Origin: Bacteroidales bacterium UBA1309
GTDB taxonomy: Bacteria; Bacteroidota; Bacteroidia; Bacteroidales; Dysgonomonadaceae
Direction: 5' to 3'
Assembly: GCA_002307185.1 (NCBI GenBank)
Contig: DBTT01000004.1
Location: 1 to 64,000 of the forward strand
Length of the DNA stretch: 64,000 nucleotides
The notes under the pieces were generated by a model that ran no database searches, was not told the DNA's origin, and saw nothing but the letters and a program-made list of their open reading frames with translations. Below, piece by piece: positions 35,099-44,971 of the stretch. Each line of letters opens with the position of its first letter. Positions within the stretch are counted from its first letter, which is position 1. Position numbers and translations under genes: made by a program.

Positions 35099-35128
35099 AA
35101 GCGTTTGCCAGACACCGGCAAACGCTTT
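35099..35128 (+). terminator. hairpin between DUF4254 and GT9 genes
   Basis: AAGCGTTTGCC (35099-35109), seven-base loop, GGCAAACGCTT (35117-35127): an 11-bp perfect stem followed by only TTTC. It may be a weak terminator or an attenuating structure in a shared transcript, since the GT9 start is 32 bases downstream. Confidence 0.55.
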
Positions 35129-35158
35129 CTCGTACCTTACACTATTTCCAATATTACT

Positions 35159-36202
35159 ATGGCTAAAGTTCTTGTCATCCGCCTGTCTGCTTTTGGAGAT
35201 GTTGCGATGCTCGTACCCGTTGTTTATTCTGCGGCACAGGCATATCCCGACAGCCGATTTATCGTGTTGACCAGAAAGCTCTTTGAGCCTCTTTTCAATT
35301 CGTTGGCAAGGAACATTGAAACAATGACTTTCGACTCCCAAAAGGAGCACAAGGGAATTCTAGGCCTCTTGAAATTGAAAACGCGAATCAAGAAACGAAA
35401 CTTCACACACATTGCCGACACACACGATGTGATCCGTACCAAAATTATACGCTCGCCGCTACTGGGATTCCCCCAAATAAAAACCGCACATATTGATAAA
35501 GGACGGAGTGACAAAAAGAAACTTATCCAAAGTAAAGACACGTCTCAGCCGTTGATTTCCACCACAGAACGATACAAGCAGGTATTTCAAGAATTGGGCT
35601 TTGATTTTGGCATCACCTTTAAGAACTTATTTGAAGGAAAACAGGCCAACTATTCCATTCTAGGTGATTGGCGACCAAAGGGGACTAAACGTAGAATTGG
35701 CATCGCCCCATTTGCAAGGCATGAAGGGAAAATCTATCCTTTGGAAAAAATGGAAAAAGCGGTTGAAATGCTGAGTTCGAATCCCGACAGCCAGCTGTTC
35801 CTTTTTGGAGGCAGCAACAAAGAAAAGCGCATCCTGAAAAAATGGGCCGAAACATATCCGAACACAATCTGCACGGTGGGCAAGCTATTCCTGCAAGAAG
35901 AGTTATTGTTGATTCACTCCTTGGATGCGCTTGTATCCATGGACTCGGCAAACATGCACTTGGCTTCGCTGGTGGAAACGCCCGTTATCTCCATTTGGGG
36001 AGCTACCCATCCTTCGTTTGGTTTTTATGGTTTCGGACAAGACTTGGAGAATGCCGTGCAGATAGATTTGGAATGCCGCCCATGCTCTGTATATGGCAAC
36101 AAGCCTTGCGCCAGAAAAGATTATGCCTGCATGAACTGGATTGAGCCAACAACAATAGTGGAACACATTGAGGCAGTCTTAAAAGCCACCAAAGAAAACT
36201 GA
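35159..36202 (+). CDS. glycosyltransferase family 9 (heptosyltransferase-like)
   Basis: A 347-residue GT-B enzyme. The N-terminus VLVIRLSAFGDVAMLVPVVYSAA is the GT9 signature; the C-terminal half has IGIAPFARHEGKIYPLEKMEKAVEML, LFGGSNKE, SMDSANMHLASLVETPVISIWGATHPSFGFYGF and a cysteine cluster (CRPCSVYGNKPC). GT9 enzymes add heptose or related sugars to lipopolysaccharide core. The ATG at 35159 is used because the upstream extension falls in the hairpin. Confidence 0.9.
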   Translation: MAKVLVIRLSAFGDVAMLVPVVYSAAQAYPDSRFIVLTRKLFEPLFNSLARNIETMTFDSQKEHKGILGLLKLKTRIKKRNFTHIADTHDVIRTKIIRSPLLGFPQIKTAHIDKGRSDKKKLIQSKDTSQPLISTTERYKQVFQELGFDFGITFKNLFEGKQANYSILGDWRPKGTKRRIGIAPFARHEGKIYPLEKMEKAVEMLSSNPDSQLFLFGGSNKEKRILKKWAETYPNTICTVGKLFLQEELLLIHSLDALVSMDSANMHLASLVETPVISIWGATHPSFGFYGFGQDLENAVQIDLECRPCSVYGNKPCARKDYACMNWIEPTTIVEHIEAVLKATKEN

Positions 36203-36203
36203 T

Positions 36204-37406
36204 TTACTCTTTCTCTGGAAGTTTTCCCTCGTACTGGGGGTCGTAGTTGCGAATCCACCATTTGTACATAAATACTGCCAAAATAAAATAAACTACAGCT
36301 TGCACCCAAAGCTGGAGGTATTCGGGCCACACTTCCTCAAAAGAAGCACCCATCGTGTTGATCTTCACAAAACCGTGTATGGCTGGCGTAGATGGAATCA
36401 GTGCGGCAATGGCTTTCAATGCGGGAGGCATGGATGTCCAAGGCCAAGAAATTCCAGATAAGAAAATAAAAAGGATGCTTGTGAAAGCAAGAAGAAGAAA
36501 TGCAAATTCACGCTGGGATACAAAATAAGACAGCGTCATGGCAAAAAAAGTGGAAGCCAACAAGAAAGGCATCAAAAACACCGCAACTGTCATCGGCTCG
36601 CCAATCTGCGGCAGGTGGAAAAGATAAGGAGCGACCCTCAACACCCACACGCTCACTACAATATAAACAAGGCTATACGCCAAGCCTTTTCCAAGCGTCA
36701 GGCGCACCGAATTGATACTCTTGCCTATATGTGCATGGGAGGCGATTGTAAACGTTTTCCGATCGTTATGAGTACCCACCAGAGTGCCAATGCCAAGAAT
36801 CAAAGTTTGTTGAATAATCAAAATAAGCACAGCCGGAATAAGGAAACTCGCAAAACCATTGGTCGTATTATAGAAAGGAATCCATTCGCTGACAACGCCC
36901 TGCATAGAGCTTTCATCCTGTTTTTGACTCCCATGCCCCACATCCTCCACCCGAATATTCGCTCCTATATCAAGCGAGACATCCGTGACAGCCAAGGGAA
37001 GTGCCTTGTATAGCAACATGCTCCTAATTTCGGAGTAGGCCTGGACTCTTGTTTGTTTGAATGTATGGAGGTTCTTGCTAAATTCTGACGGAATATAAAG
37101 GATGGAATAGGCATCGCCACGCCACATCGCCTTTTGCGCATCTTGCATGTCGGTAGCACAGCCAACGATCTTCACATCGGGCGTTGCGTCCACTTTGCGA
37201 ACAAATTCACGGCTCAAAGAAGAACGGGAGTCATCCACCACCACCACCTTGACATCGCGCATCACTTCGTTGTTATAGAAAGAGGTGTAAACCAACGGGT
37301 AGAAAACAGGCACTACCAGAAAAAAAAGAATAACCGCCGGGTCTCGAAAGACAACTTTGATTTCCTCTCGCCACACGTAGTATATGTCGATTAATAGTTT
37401 TCTCAT
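36204..37406 (-). CDS. ABC-2 type transporter permease (second)
   Basis: A 400-residue membrane protein: one N-terminal helix (about 22-43), a large periplasmic domain (about 45-210) and five C-terminal helices. VVDDSRSSLSREFVRKVDATPDVKIV in the external domain is the typical YhhJ/YbhR-type ABC-2 arrangement. It starts one base after the stop of the other permease. No ATPase gene is adjacent. The family works with a HlyD adaptor and TolC to export drugs or lipids. Confidence 0.85.
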   Translation of the reverse strand: MRKLLIDIYYVWREEIKVVFRDPAVILFFLVVPVFYPLVYTSFYNNEVMRDVKVVVVDDSRSSLSREFVRKVDATPDVKIVGCATDMQDAQKAMWRGDAYSILYIPSEFSKNLHTFKQTRVQAYSEIRSMLLYKALPLAVTDVSLDIGANIRVEDVGHGSQKQDESSMQGVVSEWIPFYNTTNGFASFLIPAVLILIIQQTLILGIGTLVGTHNDRKTFTIASHAHIGKSINSVRLTLGKGLAYSLVYIVVSVWVLRVAPYLFHLPQIGEPMTVAVFLMPFLLASTFFAMTLSYFVSQREFAFLLLAFTSILFIFLSGISWPWTSMPPALKAIAALIPSTPAIHGFVKINTMGASFEEVWPEYLQLWVQAVVYFILAVFMYKWWIRNYDPQYEGKLPEKE

Positions 37407-37407
37407 A

Positions 37408-38568
37408 TCATTCTTCGTAATCGAATTCTAAAAAGCTCCGTATTCGAGGAAAAACCAGTAGCCCAAGCAGAGCAAAACCAAGCAAAGCCACAAAATGATA
37501 GGCCACATATCCAATTGGAAAACCATCCAAAGCTTGATTCACATAAATCAGGAAGAAATGGCGCATTGGAAAAATGTAGCTCAAGGCTTGCAGGCTTGCA
37601 TGCATGGCTTCCACTGGAAAAGAAAATCCGGTGATGGAAAATGACAACATCCCCAGCAGGCTGGCTATGCTGAGTCCCATCCGGTAGTTTTGAAACACTG
37701 CCGTCAGGACCAAGCCCAAACCTTGGCTGCCCAGAATCAGGCACAAATAGGCGAGAAACATCGGGAAAAAACCTGTTTTCAAAGGAAAATCACCATAATA
37801 GAACAACACCGACATGAACACCAATGAAACCAGCAGATAGAGAATCGTGTAGGGCAACATTTTGCCAATAATCACCGAAACGATGTTGTTGTTGCCAATC
37901 CGCATCAATTCGCTGCCGAGACGTGATTTCACTTCGCTTCCAAACGCCGAAACCGTGAAGATCAAGATTATCAGTTGCAGAATAGAAGGAAGCAGGCTGG
38001 TATTCAAACAAATGGAATAGTTCACCCAAGGATTACCCACCACATGGCTGTCAATGGTTATGGGTTGCAAGACCGGCATCACTTGTATTTCCGAAAATCC
38101 TTTTGCCAAGGCCGTCTTCAGACCAACGGAAGCAGATGCCAACACGCTGATGGTTTTCAAATCTTGAAACAGGAGGTTGCCCGAAGCAAAAAAAGCATTG
38201 TTGGTGTAATAAACCAATTTCGGTTGCTGCCCGCTAACGGCATCTCGCGTAAAATCTTTCGGGATAGACAAGATGGCATACACCTCGAAGCGTTCCATTC
38301 TAAGGCGGGCCTCACGAAAAGAAAGGCTTTTGAACTTGATATCCGTTTTGGGAAACGCATCCAACTGCCTCACCAAAGCGCGCGTAGTGGACGTATTGTC
38401 TTGGTCCACCACGGCAATAGGTATCTTTTGAGGCAAACCAGCACTCATCATATAGACCAAAATCACCGTAGAAAGCATCGGCACCACAATGATTCCCCAA
38501 ATACATATTTTGGAAACCGCAATGCGCTTTATTTCGCGGAGGGCGACAGCAAGAATTCCTGATTGCAT
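37408..38568 (-). CDS. ABC-2 type transporter permease (first)
   Basis: A 386-residue paralogue of the following permease with the same topology (helix at about 20-42, external domain, then five or six helices; IAVVDQDNTSTTRALVRQLDAFPKTDIKF in the external part). Two different permeases probably form a heterodimer. Third gene of the TolC-HlyD-permease-permease operon on the minus strand. Confidence 0.85.
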   Translation of the reverse strand: MQSGILAVALREIKRIAVSKICIWGIIVVPMLSTVILVYMMSAGLPQKIPIAVVDQDNTSTTRALVRQLDAFPKTDIKFKSLSFREARLRMERFEVYAILSIPKDFTRDAVSGQQPKLVYYTNNAFFASGNLLFQDLKTISVLASASVGLKTALAKGFSEIQVMPVLQPITIDSHVVGNPWVNYSICLNTSLLPSILQLIILIFTVSAFGSEVKSRLGSELMRIGNNNIVSVIIGKMLPYTILYLLVSLVFMSVLFYYGDFPLKTGFFPMFLAYLCLILGSQGLGLVLTAVFQNYRMGLSIASLLGMLSFSITGFSFPVEAMHASLQALSYIFPMRHFFLIYVNQALDGFPIGYVAYHFVALLGFALLGLLVFPRIRSFLEFDYEE

Positions 38569-38599
38569 CGTTTTTAGCTATTAGTTGGTAGCTGAGCTA

Positions 38600-38640
38600 T
38601 TAGCCAATCCTAACGGCTAACAGCTAATGGCTAATGGCTC
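38600..38640. repeat. heptanucleotide repeat block inside the efflux operon
   Basis: The gap between the HlyD and permease genes contains GGCTAAC, AGCTAAT, GGCTAAT and GGCTC in tandem (38615-38640), with complementary TTAGC/TAGCTATTAG units before it. Alternative pairings between the arms could fold the mRNA here. Confidence 0.5.
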
Positions 38641-39631
38641 ATTTATTATTAATTACCAACGACATTCCGGAACGAATATCCTTGTTTTCTTTCACAAACC
38701 TGGCACGCACTTCAAACGTCTTGCGGTCATAATCGCCTGTAGCCTTGGTGGCTTTCCAGGCAGCATACGAACCCAGGTCTTTCAGGAAATATATTTTCAA
38801 TTCAACATTTTTGTTCAATGCCGGCACAAAGGCTGTGACCACTTGATCCATTTTGAAATTTAGCAAGCGATCTTCACGCACGTTGAAAGTTCCCCATTTG
38901 TCCTCCAAATCCATTACATTCATGATGGGAGCTCCGGAACCAACCAGTTCACCTTCGTGGGGAAATCTTTCCGAAATTTCGCCATCGATAGGGGATATCA
39001 CATACGATTCGTTCACATACGATCTCACTTCGGCCACGGCACCTTTTGCCCTCTCCACCAAAGCTCTTGCGGCTTCTTTATCTTCCTTCTCCGCTCCATT
39101 CAAAGCCATGTCGTATTGAGACTTTGCGCCTCTCTCGGTAGCCACATAGGCTTTGTAATTAGCCTCGGCTTCATCCCGTTTTTGAGCAGTAGTGACCCCT
39201 TTGTCATACAACGACTGAATGCGGTCGTACGATTTTTTGGCAATTTCGAGTCCGGCTTTGGCCTTTTGCCACATTTCGAATGCCCCTCGAATTTGTTCAC
39301 TCCTTGCTCCTCTAATCGCTTTCTTATTTTGGGCTTCAGCTCCTTGCTGAGCCGCATCCGCTTGCGACAGCTTGGCGTCGATGTCTGGAATGCTGAGAAT
39401 AGCCACCGTATCCCCTTTTTTCACAAAATCACCTTCATCTACTAAGAATTTGGCAATACGACCCGGTACTTTACTCGAAATGCGAACCTCGGTGATTTCA
39501 GCTTCTCCTTGGATGATGTTGTCGTCGTGGCGGAGAAAGAAGAAACCATACAAGGCAACGGCTACAATTACAACCGTAAATCCGAGAATAGGAATTAGCT
39601 TTGAGCCTGATTTTTTGTTACTTGTTCCCAT
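38639..39631 (-). CDS. HlyD-family membrane fusion (adaptor) protein
   Basis: A 330-residue periplasmic adaptor: one membrane anchor (about 12-32), a biotinyl-lipoyl-like half (VRISSKVPGRIAKFLVDEGDFVKKGDTVAIL), a long helical hairpin (about 75-190, rich in Ala/Glu/Lys), the second lipoyl half (SYVISPIDGEISERFPHEGELVGSGAPIMNVMDL) and a beta-barrel C-terminus. It bridges the two permeases and the TolC channel encoded upstream. Confidence 0.93.
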   Translation of the reverse strand: MGTSNKKSGSKLIPILGFTVVIVAVALYGFFFLRHDDNIIQGEAEITEVRISSKVPGRIAKFLVDEGDFVKKGDTVAILSIPDIDAKLSQADAAQQGAEAQNKKAIRGARSEQIRGAFEMWQKAKAGLEIAKKSYDRIQSLYDKGVTTAQKRDEAEANYKAYVATERGAKSQYDMALNGAEKEDKEAARALVERAKGAVAEVRSYVNESYVISPIDGEISERFPHEGELVGSGAPIMNVMDLEDKWGTFNVREDRLLNFKMDQVVTAFVPALNKNVELKIYFLKDLGSYAAWKATKATGDYDRKTFEVRARFVKENKDIRSGMSLVINNK

Positions 39632-39667
39632 ATTTTGTTGTTTGTTTTCTATATATAAGGAATAATT

Positions 39668-41134
39668 TCATTTCTTACCCAATGAAGGATGAATATTTAC
39701 ATTCGCAAGATTCCGTCCAATGGCTTTATCCAAATATACACGGCACAGTTTCAATTCAATTTGGGCATCGATCAGATCAGAATGAGCCTGAATCCAAGCA
39801 GTGTGGGCAGCCAAAACATCGGATGGAGAAACCACCCCTTCTTCAAAACCCACATTGGCATAACGGAGGTTCTCATTGGCTTTTTCAATATTTTTTTGAG
39901 ACGATTGCAGGTTTTTGTGGGCCTCGGCCAACTTGTATGTGGACTGGTTTATCTGCAACCTGATTTTTTCCTTAGCCTCATCCAGTTCCAATTGTTTTAT
40001 CACGGTTTCTGTTTTTGCAGCATTGTACTTGGCAGAACTTGTGAAAAAATTTAGTGGCACGGTTGCCAGCACTCCCACATTCCACATTCCTTTGAACTTG
40101 TATTCCAATCCGTCAAATGCACTCGGATTCGTCCAGGCATAGCCTGCCGTTAACCCCACGGTAGGCAGGTATTCGGCAAAAGCCACTCTCTCTTTTTTCT
40201 TATAAATCTTTTCCGCCAAAATCAAACTGTGTACTTCAGGACGGTTCTCAATCACTTCATCAATGTTCACCATGTCAGTTTGCGCCTCATCCAACGAAAT
40301 GTCCTTGATGTTTTCATCCGCCACTTTCAACTGGTCGGAAATTTGTATTCCGCAAAGCTGGCAAAGGAGCATTTTGGAAAGGCTCAAACCATTATTCACC
40401 TTGGTCAAAGCCATCTCGGCTTCATTGAGCTTCACATCCACCGAAAGTTTGTCAGCTTTGGTGGCAACGCCTTCTTTGACCATGACATCCAAGTCGTTGG
40501 CAATTTTGGACAACAAGGCCACATACGATTCGGCAAGTGCTTTTTTGCTTGAAAGGGATACCACTTGCCAATAGGCCTGATCGACTTCCACAATTACATC
40601 TACCAATTTAGTGTCGGCTTGCGACTTGGCCAACTCCAAGGCATAAGCTCGGATCTGGTTGGCAGCAACAATCTTCCCACCCGCAAACAAAGGTTGCACG
40701 AGTGAAACTCCTCCCACCCAAATATTGCTCAAGTCAATCGTCGTGGCTTTCGAGAGCTCGTCTTTGATCGTTTGGCCAGCAGAAAACGGTATTTCAGTTC
40801 CCGCAGGAATCAATTGAGGAAGGCCGAATTGAGTTAAATCGGGAACCGTAATCGAAGTGGGAATGCCCGATAAGGCAGAAGACGAAATCAGATGCAAGTC
40901 TTGAGAAAAATGACTATAACCGGCAGTAAGAGATACTTTAGGAAAATACATCAGGTAAGCCTCCTTCTTCTCGTAATAAGCGACACGTTCCTGTTCGGTG
41001 GCAATCCGAAGTGTTTTGTTATTGGCAATTGCTTTCTTCCTGCAATCCGGAAGACTCAGTACTTGGTCTTGAGCCGATAAACCACTTGAGAAAGCGAGAA
41101 AGAGCAATAAAACTAAAAAAATTTTCTTTATCAT
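39668..41134 (-). CDS. TolC-family outer membrane efflux protein
   Basis: A 488-residue outer-membrane channel with signal peptide (residues 1-21). Two repeats of the outer-membrane-efflux domain are recognisable by long amphipathic helices with LALAEAE-like packing (for example ALTKVNNGLSLSKMLLCQL and LDEAKEKIRLQINQSTYKLAEAHKNLQSSQKNIEKANENL). First gene of the four-gene efflux operon transcribed on the minus strand; the adaptor follows 36 bases later. Confidence 0.93.
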   Translation of the reverse strand: MIKKIFLVLLLFLAFSSGLSAQDQVLSLPDCRKKAIANNKTLRIATEQERVAYYEKKEAYLMYFPKVSLTAGYSHFSQDLHLISSSALSGIPTSITVPDLTQFGLPQLIPAGTEIPFSAGQTIKDELSKATTIDLSNIWVGGVSLVQPLFAGGKIVAANQIRAYALELAKSQADTKLVDVIVEVDQAYWQVVSLSSKKALAESYVALLSKIANDLDVMVKEGVATKADKLSVDVKLNEAEMALTKVNNGLSLSKMLLCQLCGIQISDQLKVADENIKDISLDEAQTDMVNIDEVIENRPEVHSLILAEKIYKKKERVAFAEYLPTVGLTAGYAWTNPSAFDGLEYKFKGMWNVGVLATVPLNFFTSSAKYNAAKTETVIKQLELDEAKEKIRLQINQSTYKLAEAHKNLQSSQKNIEKANENLRYANVGFEEGVVSPSDVLAAHTAWIQAHSDLIDAQIELKLCRVYLDKAIGRNLANVNIHPSLGKK

Positions 41135-41262
41135 ATCAGCAAATTTCCTAAATGCGAAGTTGATAAATCCAAGTTACTTATAGAATAAAAATCAATCTTT
41201 AAAATTAGCAAAAAAGATGTGGTTTTAAGACGATTTACTTGCTTATTATTGTATCTCTCATG

Positions 41263-43740
41263 TTATTCTTTAAAATAAACCCTCTTCACACGGGAAGAAA
41301 CAGACGTGAGGATTTCATAAGGAATGGTCTGGATGCTGTCCGCAACATCTATCACCGAGATGTTTTGACCGAAAATCTCCACCGCATCACCTTCTTTCAC
41401 CTTCAAACCCGTTATGTCTATCATCGATTGATCCATACATATATTCCCAACAAAAGGAGCCCGGTGTCCTCCAACCATCACATGCCCCACTCCATTGCCC
41501 AATTGCCTCCTGACACCGTCGGCATAGCCAATGCGGATGGTCGCAATGCGAGCATCCCGCTCCACCACTCCACGGCGGCCATAACCTACCGTCTCGCCTT
41601 GCGAAATATCTTTGATCTGAAGAATCGTGGAATACAAGGAGGAAACAATTTTGGGTCCTTCCAGCCCACTTGAACTCACACCATAGAGGCTAATTCCCAA
41701 GCGAACCATATCCAATTGCTCTTCGGGAAAACGTTCTATTCCGGCAGAGTTTAAAATATGCTTCATTACCTTATGGCCACAGCCTTCTTCGATTTTTTCT
41801 GCAACACGCTTGAAGGTGCTGATTTGTTGGGTGGTGAAATCGTCAAACGTCCAACTTTCGCTTGCTGCGAGGTGTGAAAAAATAGACAGTACACGCAAGC
41901 CGTCTTGTTGGTTGATGATGGGTAACAACTTGTCCAAATCGCCTTCCGTGAATCCAAGCCGATGCATTCCGGTATCAATCTTCAGGTGGATTGGGTAGTC
42001 GGAAATGCCACGTTTGTTGGCTTCGTGGATATATGCATCCAAAATCCTGAAATTATATACTTCCGGTTCCAAAGAATATTCAAACAGGGTTTCAAAGCCA
42101 TTCACCTCGGCATTCAGCACCAGAATGGGCAGTTTGATCCCATCCTTGCGCAGTTTAACGCCTTCCTCCGCAATGGCCACGGCTAAATAATCGCAACGGT
42201 GATATTGCAATGTCTTGGCAATCTCAGTGGCTCCGGCGCCATAAGCATCTGCCTTCACCATGCAGACAATTTTCGTTTCGGGTTTAAGCTTGCTTCGATA
42301 AAAATTCAAGTTATGCACAACAGCATCAAGATTGATTTCCATGACCGTCTCATGTGCTTTTTCTTCAATGCACTCGTCTATTTTTTCAAAATTGAATCGA
42401 CGCGAACCTTTCAGGAGAATCAGTTCATTGCGAAAAGTTTTCCAAACGCCAGAACGGATAAATTCTTCCGTGGTTTCAAAAAACAGCTTCTCTTTTTGGT
42501 GAAAAGTGGCAGCATTGCGTGAAATCTCTTCGCCAATGCCTATTATTTTGTCAATGCCCTTGTTGTCAATCAATTCCGCAACACGATTATAGAGTGTTTT
42601 AGGAAGCATTCCCGATTGAGGAATGTCCGACAGAATTACTACTTTCCGCAAAGATTCCGCAGTGGCCCTTTGTTGCAAAAAGCCGAGGGCTATTTCTAAT
42701 GAATTGATGTCCGAATTGTAGCTGTCATTGATGAGGATGCAATTGTTTTTTCCCGGACGCACATCCAAACGCATAGCTACAGGCTCCAACCTTTTCATTC
42801 TCTCCTCAATATCTTTGGACGGGGCTTTGAGGTAGAGTACGGCGGCCAAACAGTTGATCGCATTCTCAATGGATGCGTCGTCATTGAAAGGTATCTCAAA
42901 TTTGCTTGTGAATTCAAGAATCGAATATTCAATCAGAGTGCTTGTATCTTTCTTTTCAATTTTTAGTATCTGTAAAGGACGGTCGGCGCTGAATTCAGGC
43001 CTTCTCGTCCAAGCCATTGCCTTCTGGGAAAGACATGCAACGTCCAAACATTTTTGGATCAATGGATTGTCTCCGTCGCAGATGATCACGTCTGAATTGC
43101 GGAAAAGCTCCAGCTTTTCAAGGCATTTTTGTTGCAGGGAAGAAAAATTTTCCTGATGCGCTTCTCCAATGTTCGTTAAAATCCCTATCGTTGGACGGAT
43201 GATGCTTTGCAGATTTTCCATCTCATCCACCATCGATATTCCAGCCTCAAATATTCCCAACTCGGTCTGCTCATTCAATTGCCACACCGAAAGAGGAACA
43301 CCTATCTGAGAATTGTAGCTTCGCGGCGAGCGGGCAATGTTGTAATCCTCACGCAATAGCTGATAGAGCCACTCCTTGACAATGGTTTTCCCATTGCTGC
43401 CGGTGATTCCAATAACAGGTATTTCAAATTTCTTCCGATGAAAAGACACCAGTTTTTGCATTGCCTGTAAAGGATCCTTTACAACTAAAAAATTAGCACC
43501 CAATAGTTTCCCCCATTCCGGATCCAATTCTTTAACCACGAAGTTACGCACTTTCATGTCATACAACTCAGGAATGTATTTATGACCATCGTTGTTAGGA
43601 GTTTTTAAGGCAAAGAATAGGCTCTGATCTGCATAGAAAACCTGCCTGCTGTCGGTCAGAAGAATACTTATTTCTCTATCTAAAAGATTTGTTTTAGAAA
43701 TACCAAAGATCTGGGCTATTTTTAAAATGGAGTATGTCAT
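41263..43740 (-). CDS. bifunctional MurF ligase / alanine racemase
   Basis: An 825-residue fusion. Residues 1-455 are MurF, adding D-Ala-D-Ala to the UDP-MurNAc-tripeptide (ATP loop GITGSNGKT near residue 115, NDSYNSD in the central domain). Residues 465-825 are alanine racemase: VMEINLDAVVHNLNFYRS, PLP lysine in VKADAYGAGATE (about 496), and IGYADGVRRQLG. Joining substrate supply (D-Ala) to its use is a known Bacteroidetes arrangement, so it is not a frameshift artefact. It follows the GSCFA gene by 18 bases. Confidence 0.95.
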   Translation of the reverse strand: MTYSILKIAQIFGISKTNLLDREISILLTDSRQVFYADQSLFFALKTPNNDGHKYIPELYDMKVRNFVVKELDPEWGKLLGANFLVVKDPLQAMQKLVSFHRKKFEIPVIGITGSNGKTIVKEWLYQLLREDYNIARSPRSYNSQIGVPLSVWQLNEQTELGIFEAGISMVDEMENLQSIIRPTIGILTNIGEAHQENFSSLQQKCLEKLELFRNSDVIICDGDNPLIQKCLDVACLSQKAMAWTRRPEFSADRPLQILKIEKKDTSTLIEYSILEFTSKFEIPFNDDASIENAINCLAAVLYLKAPSKDIEERMKRLEPVAMRLDVRPGKNNCILINDSYNSDINSLEIALGFLQQRATAESLRKVVILSDIPQSGMLPKTLYNRVAELIDNKGIDKIIGIGEEISRNAATFHQKEKLFFETTEEFIRSGVWKTFRNELILLKGSRRFNFEKIDECIEEKAHETVMEINLDAVVHNLNFYRSKLKPETKIVCMVKADAYGAGATEIAKTLQYHRCDYLAVAIAEEGVKLRKDGIKLPILVLNAEVNGFETLFEYSLEPEVYNFRILDAYIHEANKRGISDYPIHLKIDTGMHRLGFTEGDLDKLLPIINQQDGLRVLSIFSHLAASESWTFDDFTTQQISTFKRVAEKIEEGCGHKVMKHILNSAGIERFPEEQLDMVRLGISLYGVSSSGLEGPKIVSSLYSTILQIKDISQGETVGYGRRGVVERDARIATIRIGYADGVRRQLGNGVGHVMVGGHRAPFVGNICMDQSMIDITGLKVKEGDAVEIFGQNISVIDVADSIQTIPYEILTSVSSRVKRVYFKE

Positions 43741-43758
43741 TTCAATTTAAGGGAAAAT

Positions 43759-44748
43759 TTATTCTAAGATATTATTTTTTACTTGGCTGATCTCTTTTTC
43801 ACAGTTTAAATATGGGTAATCATTCGCAAATATGCATAATTTATCCAATAATTTTTTCAAAAAGTTCTGATGTTCATCGCTCTCAATCCGAAAAGGGCGA
43901 TGGCAAATTGCTCTAAATAAAGGCTTCCATCGGGCAATAATGGCGTGTGTTTCATTGTCAAAGTAAGTTTCTGAAAATTTTCCACAACAGTATTCTATTG
44001 CCGTGTGGTTCGGGTGAATCATATCTTCGGCATAAAAACGGTAATCCCGCAGTTCGTCCAAAATGAGTTCATAAGAAGGGAAATAAAACACATTCGAGGG
44101 GAACAATCGCTGAAGCTCGTCGATAGCCAAAAGAAGGATTGATTTGCTGAGCTGATTTTCGTGTGCCCCATCCTTCCAATGCCGTATAGGACTCACGGTG
44201 AATAAAAAATTCATCTCGGGGCGAATTGCCAGGAAATGGGAAATAAGTTCCGACCATTCTTTGAGAATCTCAGATACAGACAGCTTCGTCCTCTCAAACA
44301 TGGAAGCAGGTAGCTTGTGACAATTGTTGACAATTTGTCCCGTCTCTTTCCAAGAATAGACATAAGCAGTCCCAAAGGTGACAAGCAGATTGTCCATATT
44401 GCGTAGCAGCAATAGACTCCTCCGAGCAGAACTCTGAATTTTATCAAGGTAAATCTCCATGTTAGTCTCCGAAAATTCACTGTGGTGCATCAGCGTAAAA
44501 TACAATCCCTTGTCGTGCAGAATATCCCTTTCGGAAAATTGATAATTGTCAATCAACAGATTGAGTATCTTGACGGCGGACAATGGATTATAAACAATGC
44601 CGAATGGATTTATTTCGACATCAAATTTATTCTCAAGCAAGTATTTACCCATATTTTCAGCAAAACAAGAACCCAACAGCATGTTGTGTTGTTTATGATG
44701 AATCCTTAGATGGGATTGGGGAATTTCAATTTGCGTTCTAAAATCCAT
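43759..44748 (-). CDS. GSCFA-domain protein
   Basis: A 329-residue protein named for its motif, here LLGSCFAENMG (residues 25-35), followed by NPFGIVYNPLSAVKIL and, near the C-terminus, DMIHPNHTAIEYCCGKF. The fold is related to SGNH esterases: the GSCFA serine and the DxxHPN pair correspond to the catalytic Ser and Asp/His. Substrate unknown. Adjacent to MurF-Alr on the same strand, so a cell-wall or envelope role is likely. Confidence 0.88.
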   Translation of the reverse strand: MDFRTQIEIPQSHLRIHHKQHNMLLGSCFAENMGKYLLENKFDVEINPFGIVYNPLSAVKILNLLIDNYQFSERDILHDKGLYFTLMHHSEFSETNMEIYLDKIQSSARRSLLLLRNMDNLLVTFGTAYVYSWKETGQIVNNCHKLPASMFERTKLSVSEILKEWSELISHFLAIRPEMNFLFTVSPIRHWKDGAHENQLSKSILLLAIDELQRLFPSNVFYFPSYELILDELRDYRFYAEDMIHPNHTAIEYCCGKFSETYFDNETHAIIARWKPLFRAICHRPFRIESDEHQNFLKKLLDKLCIFANDYPYLNCEKEISQVKNNILE

Positions 44749-44896
44749 AAAACAATTCTGTATTTATCAAAATACAATCTGATGCACCTTGCAAAATTAG
44801 AAAAGAATAAGATGAATAGAATATTTAATAGTGGAATTTGTTGTTTTTTAAACTTAACGAAGGGTTTGCTATGTGTCACTTATTTCGAGTAAGCAT

Positions 44897-44967
44897 AAAA
44901 AAAAAGGTTGTCATCACGACAACCAATCTTCATTGTTTAACCTTAAATCTAATACCATGAAAAACAC
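44897..44967 (-). ncRNA. short transcript with 14-codon ORF and terminator (leader or sRNA)
   Basis: Minus strand. A consensus promoter (TTG 45002-45000, 20-base spacer, TATATTTG 44979-44972) should start RNA near 44967. About nine bases on lies ATG GTA ... (44958) encoding MVLDLRLNNEDWLS with its stop at 44916-44914 inside the loop of a terminator: GGTTGTC/GACAACC (44906-44912 with 44918-44924) and nine U. It is either an independent RNA of about 70 nt or an attenuated leader of the GSCFA-murF/alr operon 150 bases further on. Confidence 0.6.
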
Positions 44968-44971
44968 AGTG

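Noticed and set aside
41263..43740. MurF-Alr fusion as a novel gene fusion
   Set aside because: This bifunctional arrangement is already known in Bacteroidetes.
44906..44924. Terminator of the plus-strand WcaJ-like gene
   Set aside because: It lies upstream of that gene and its U-run is on the minus strand only.
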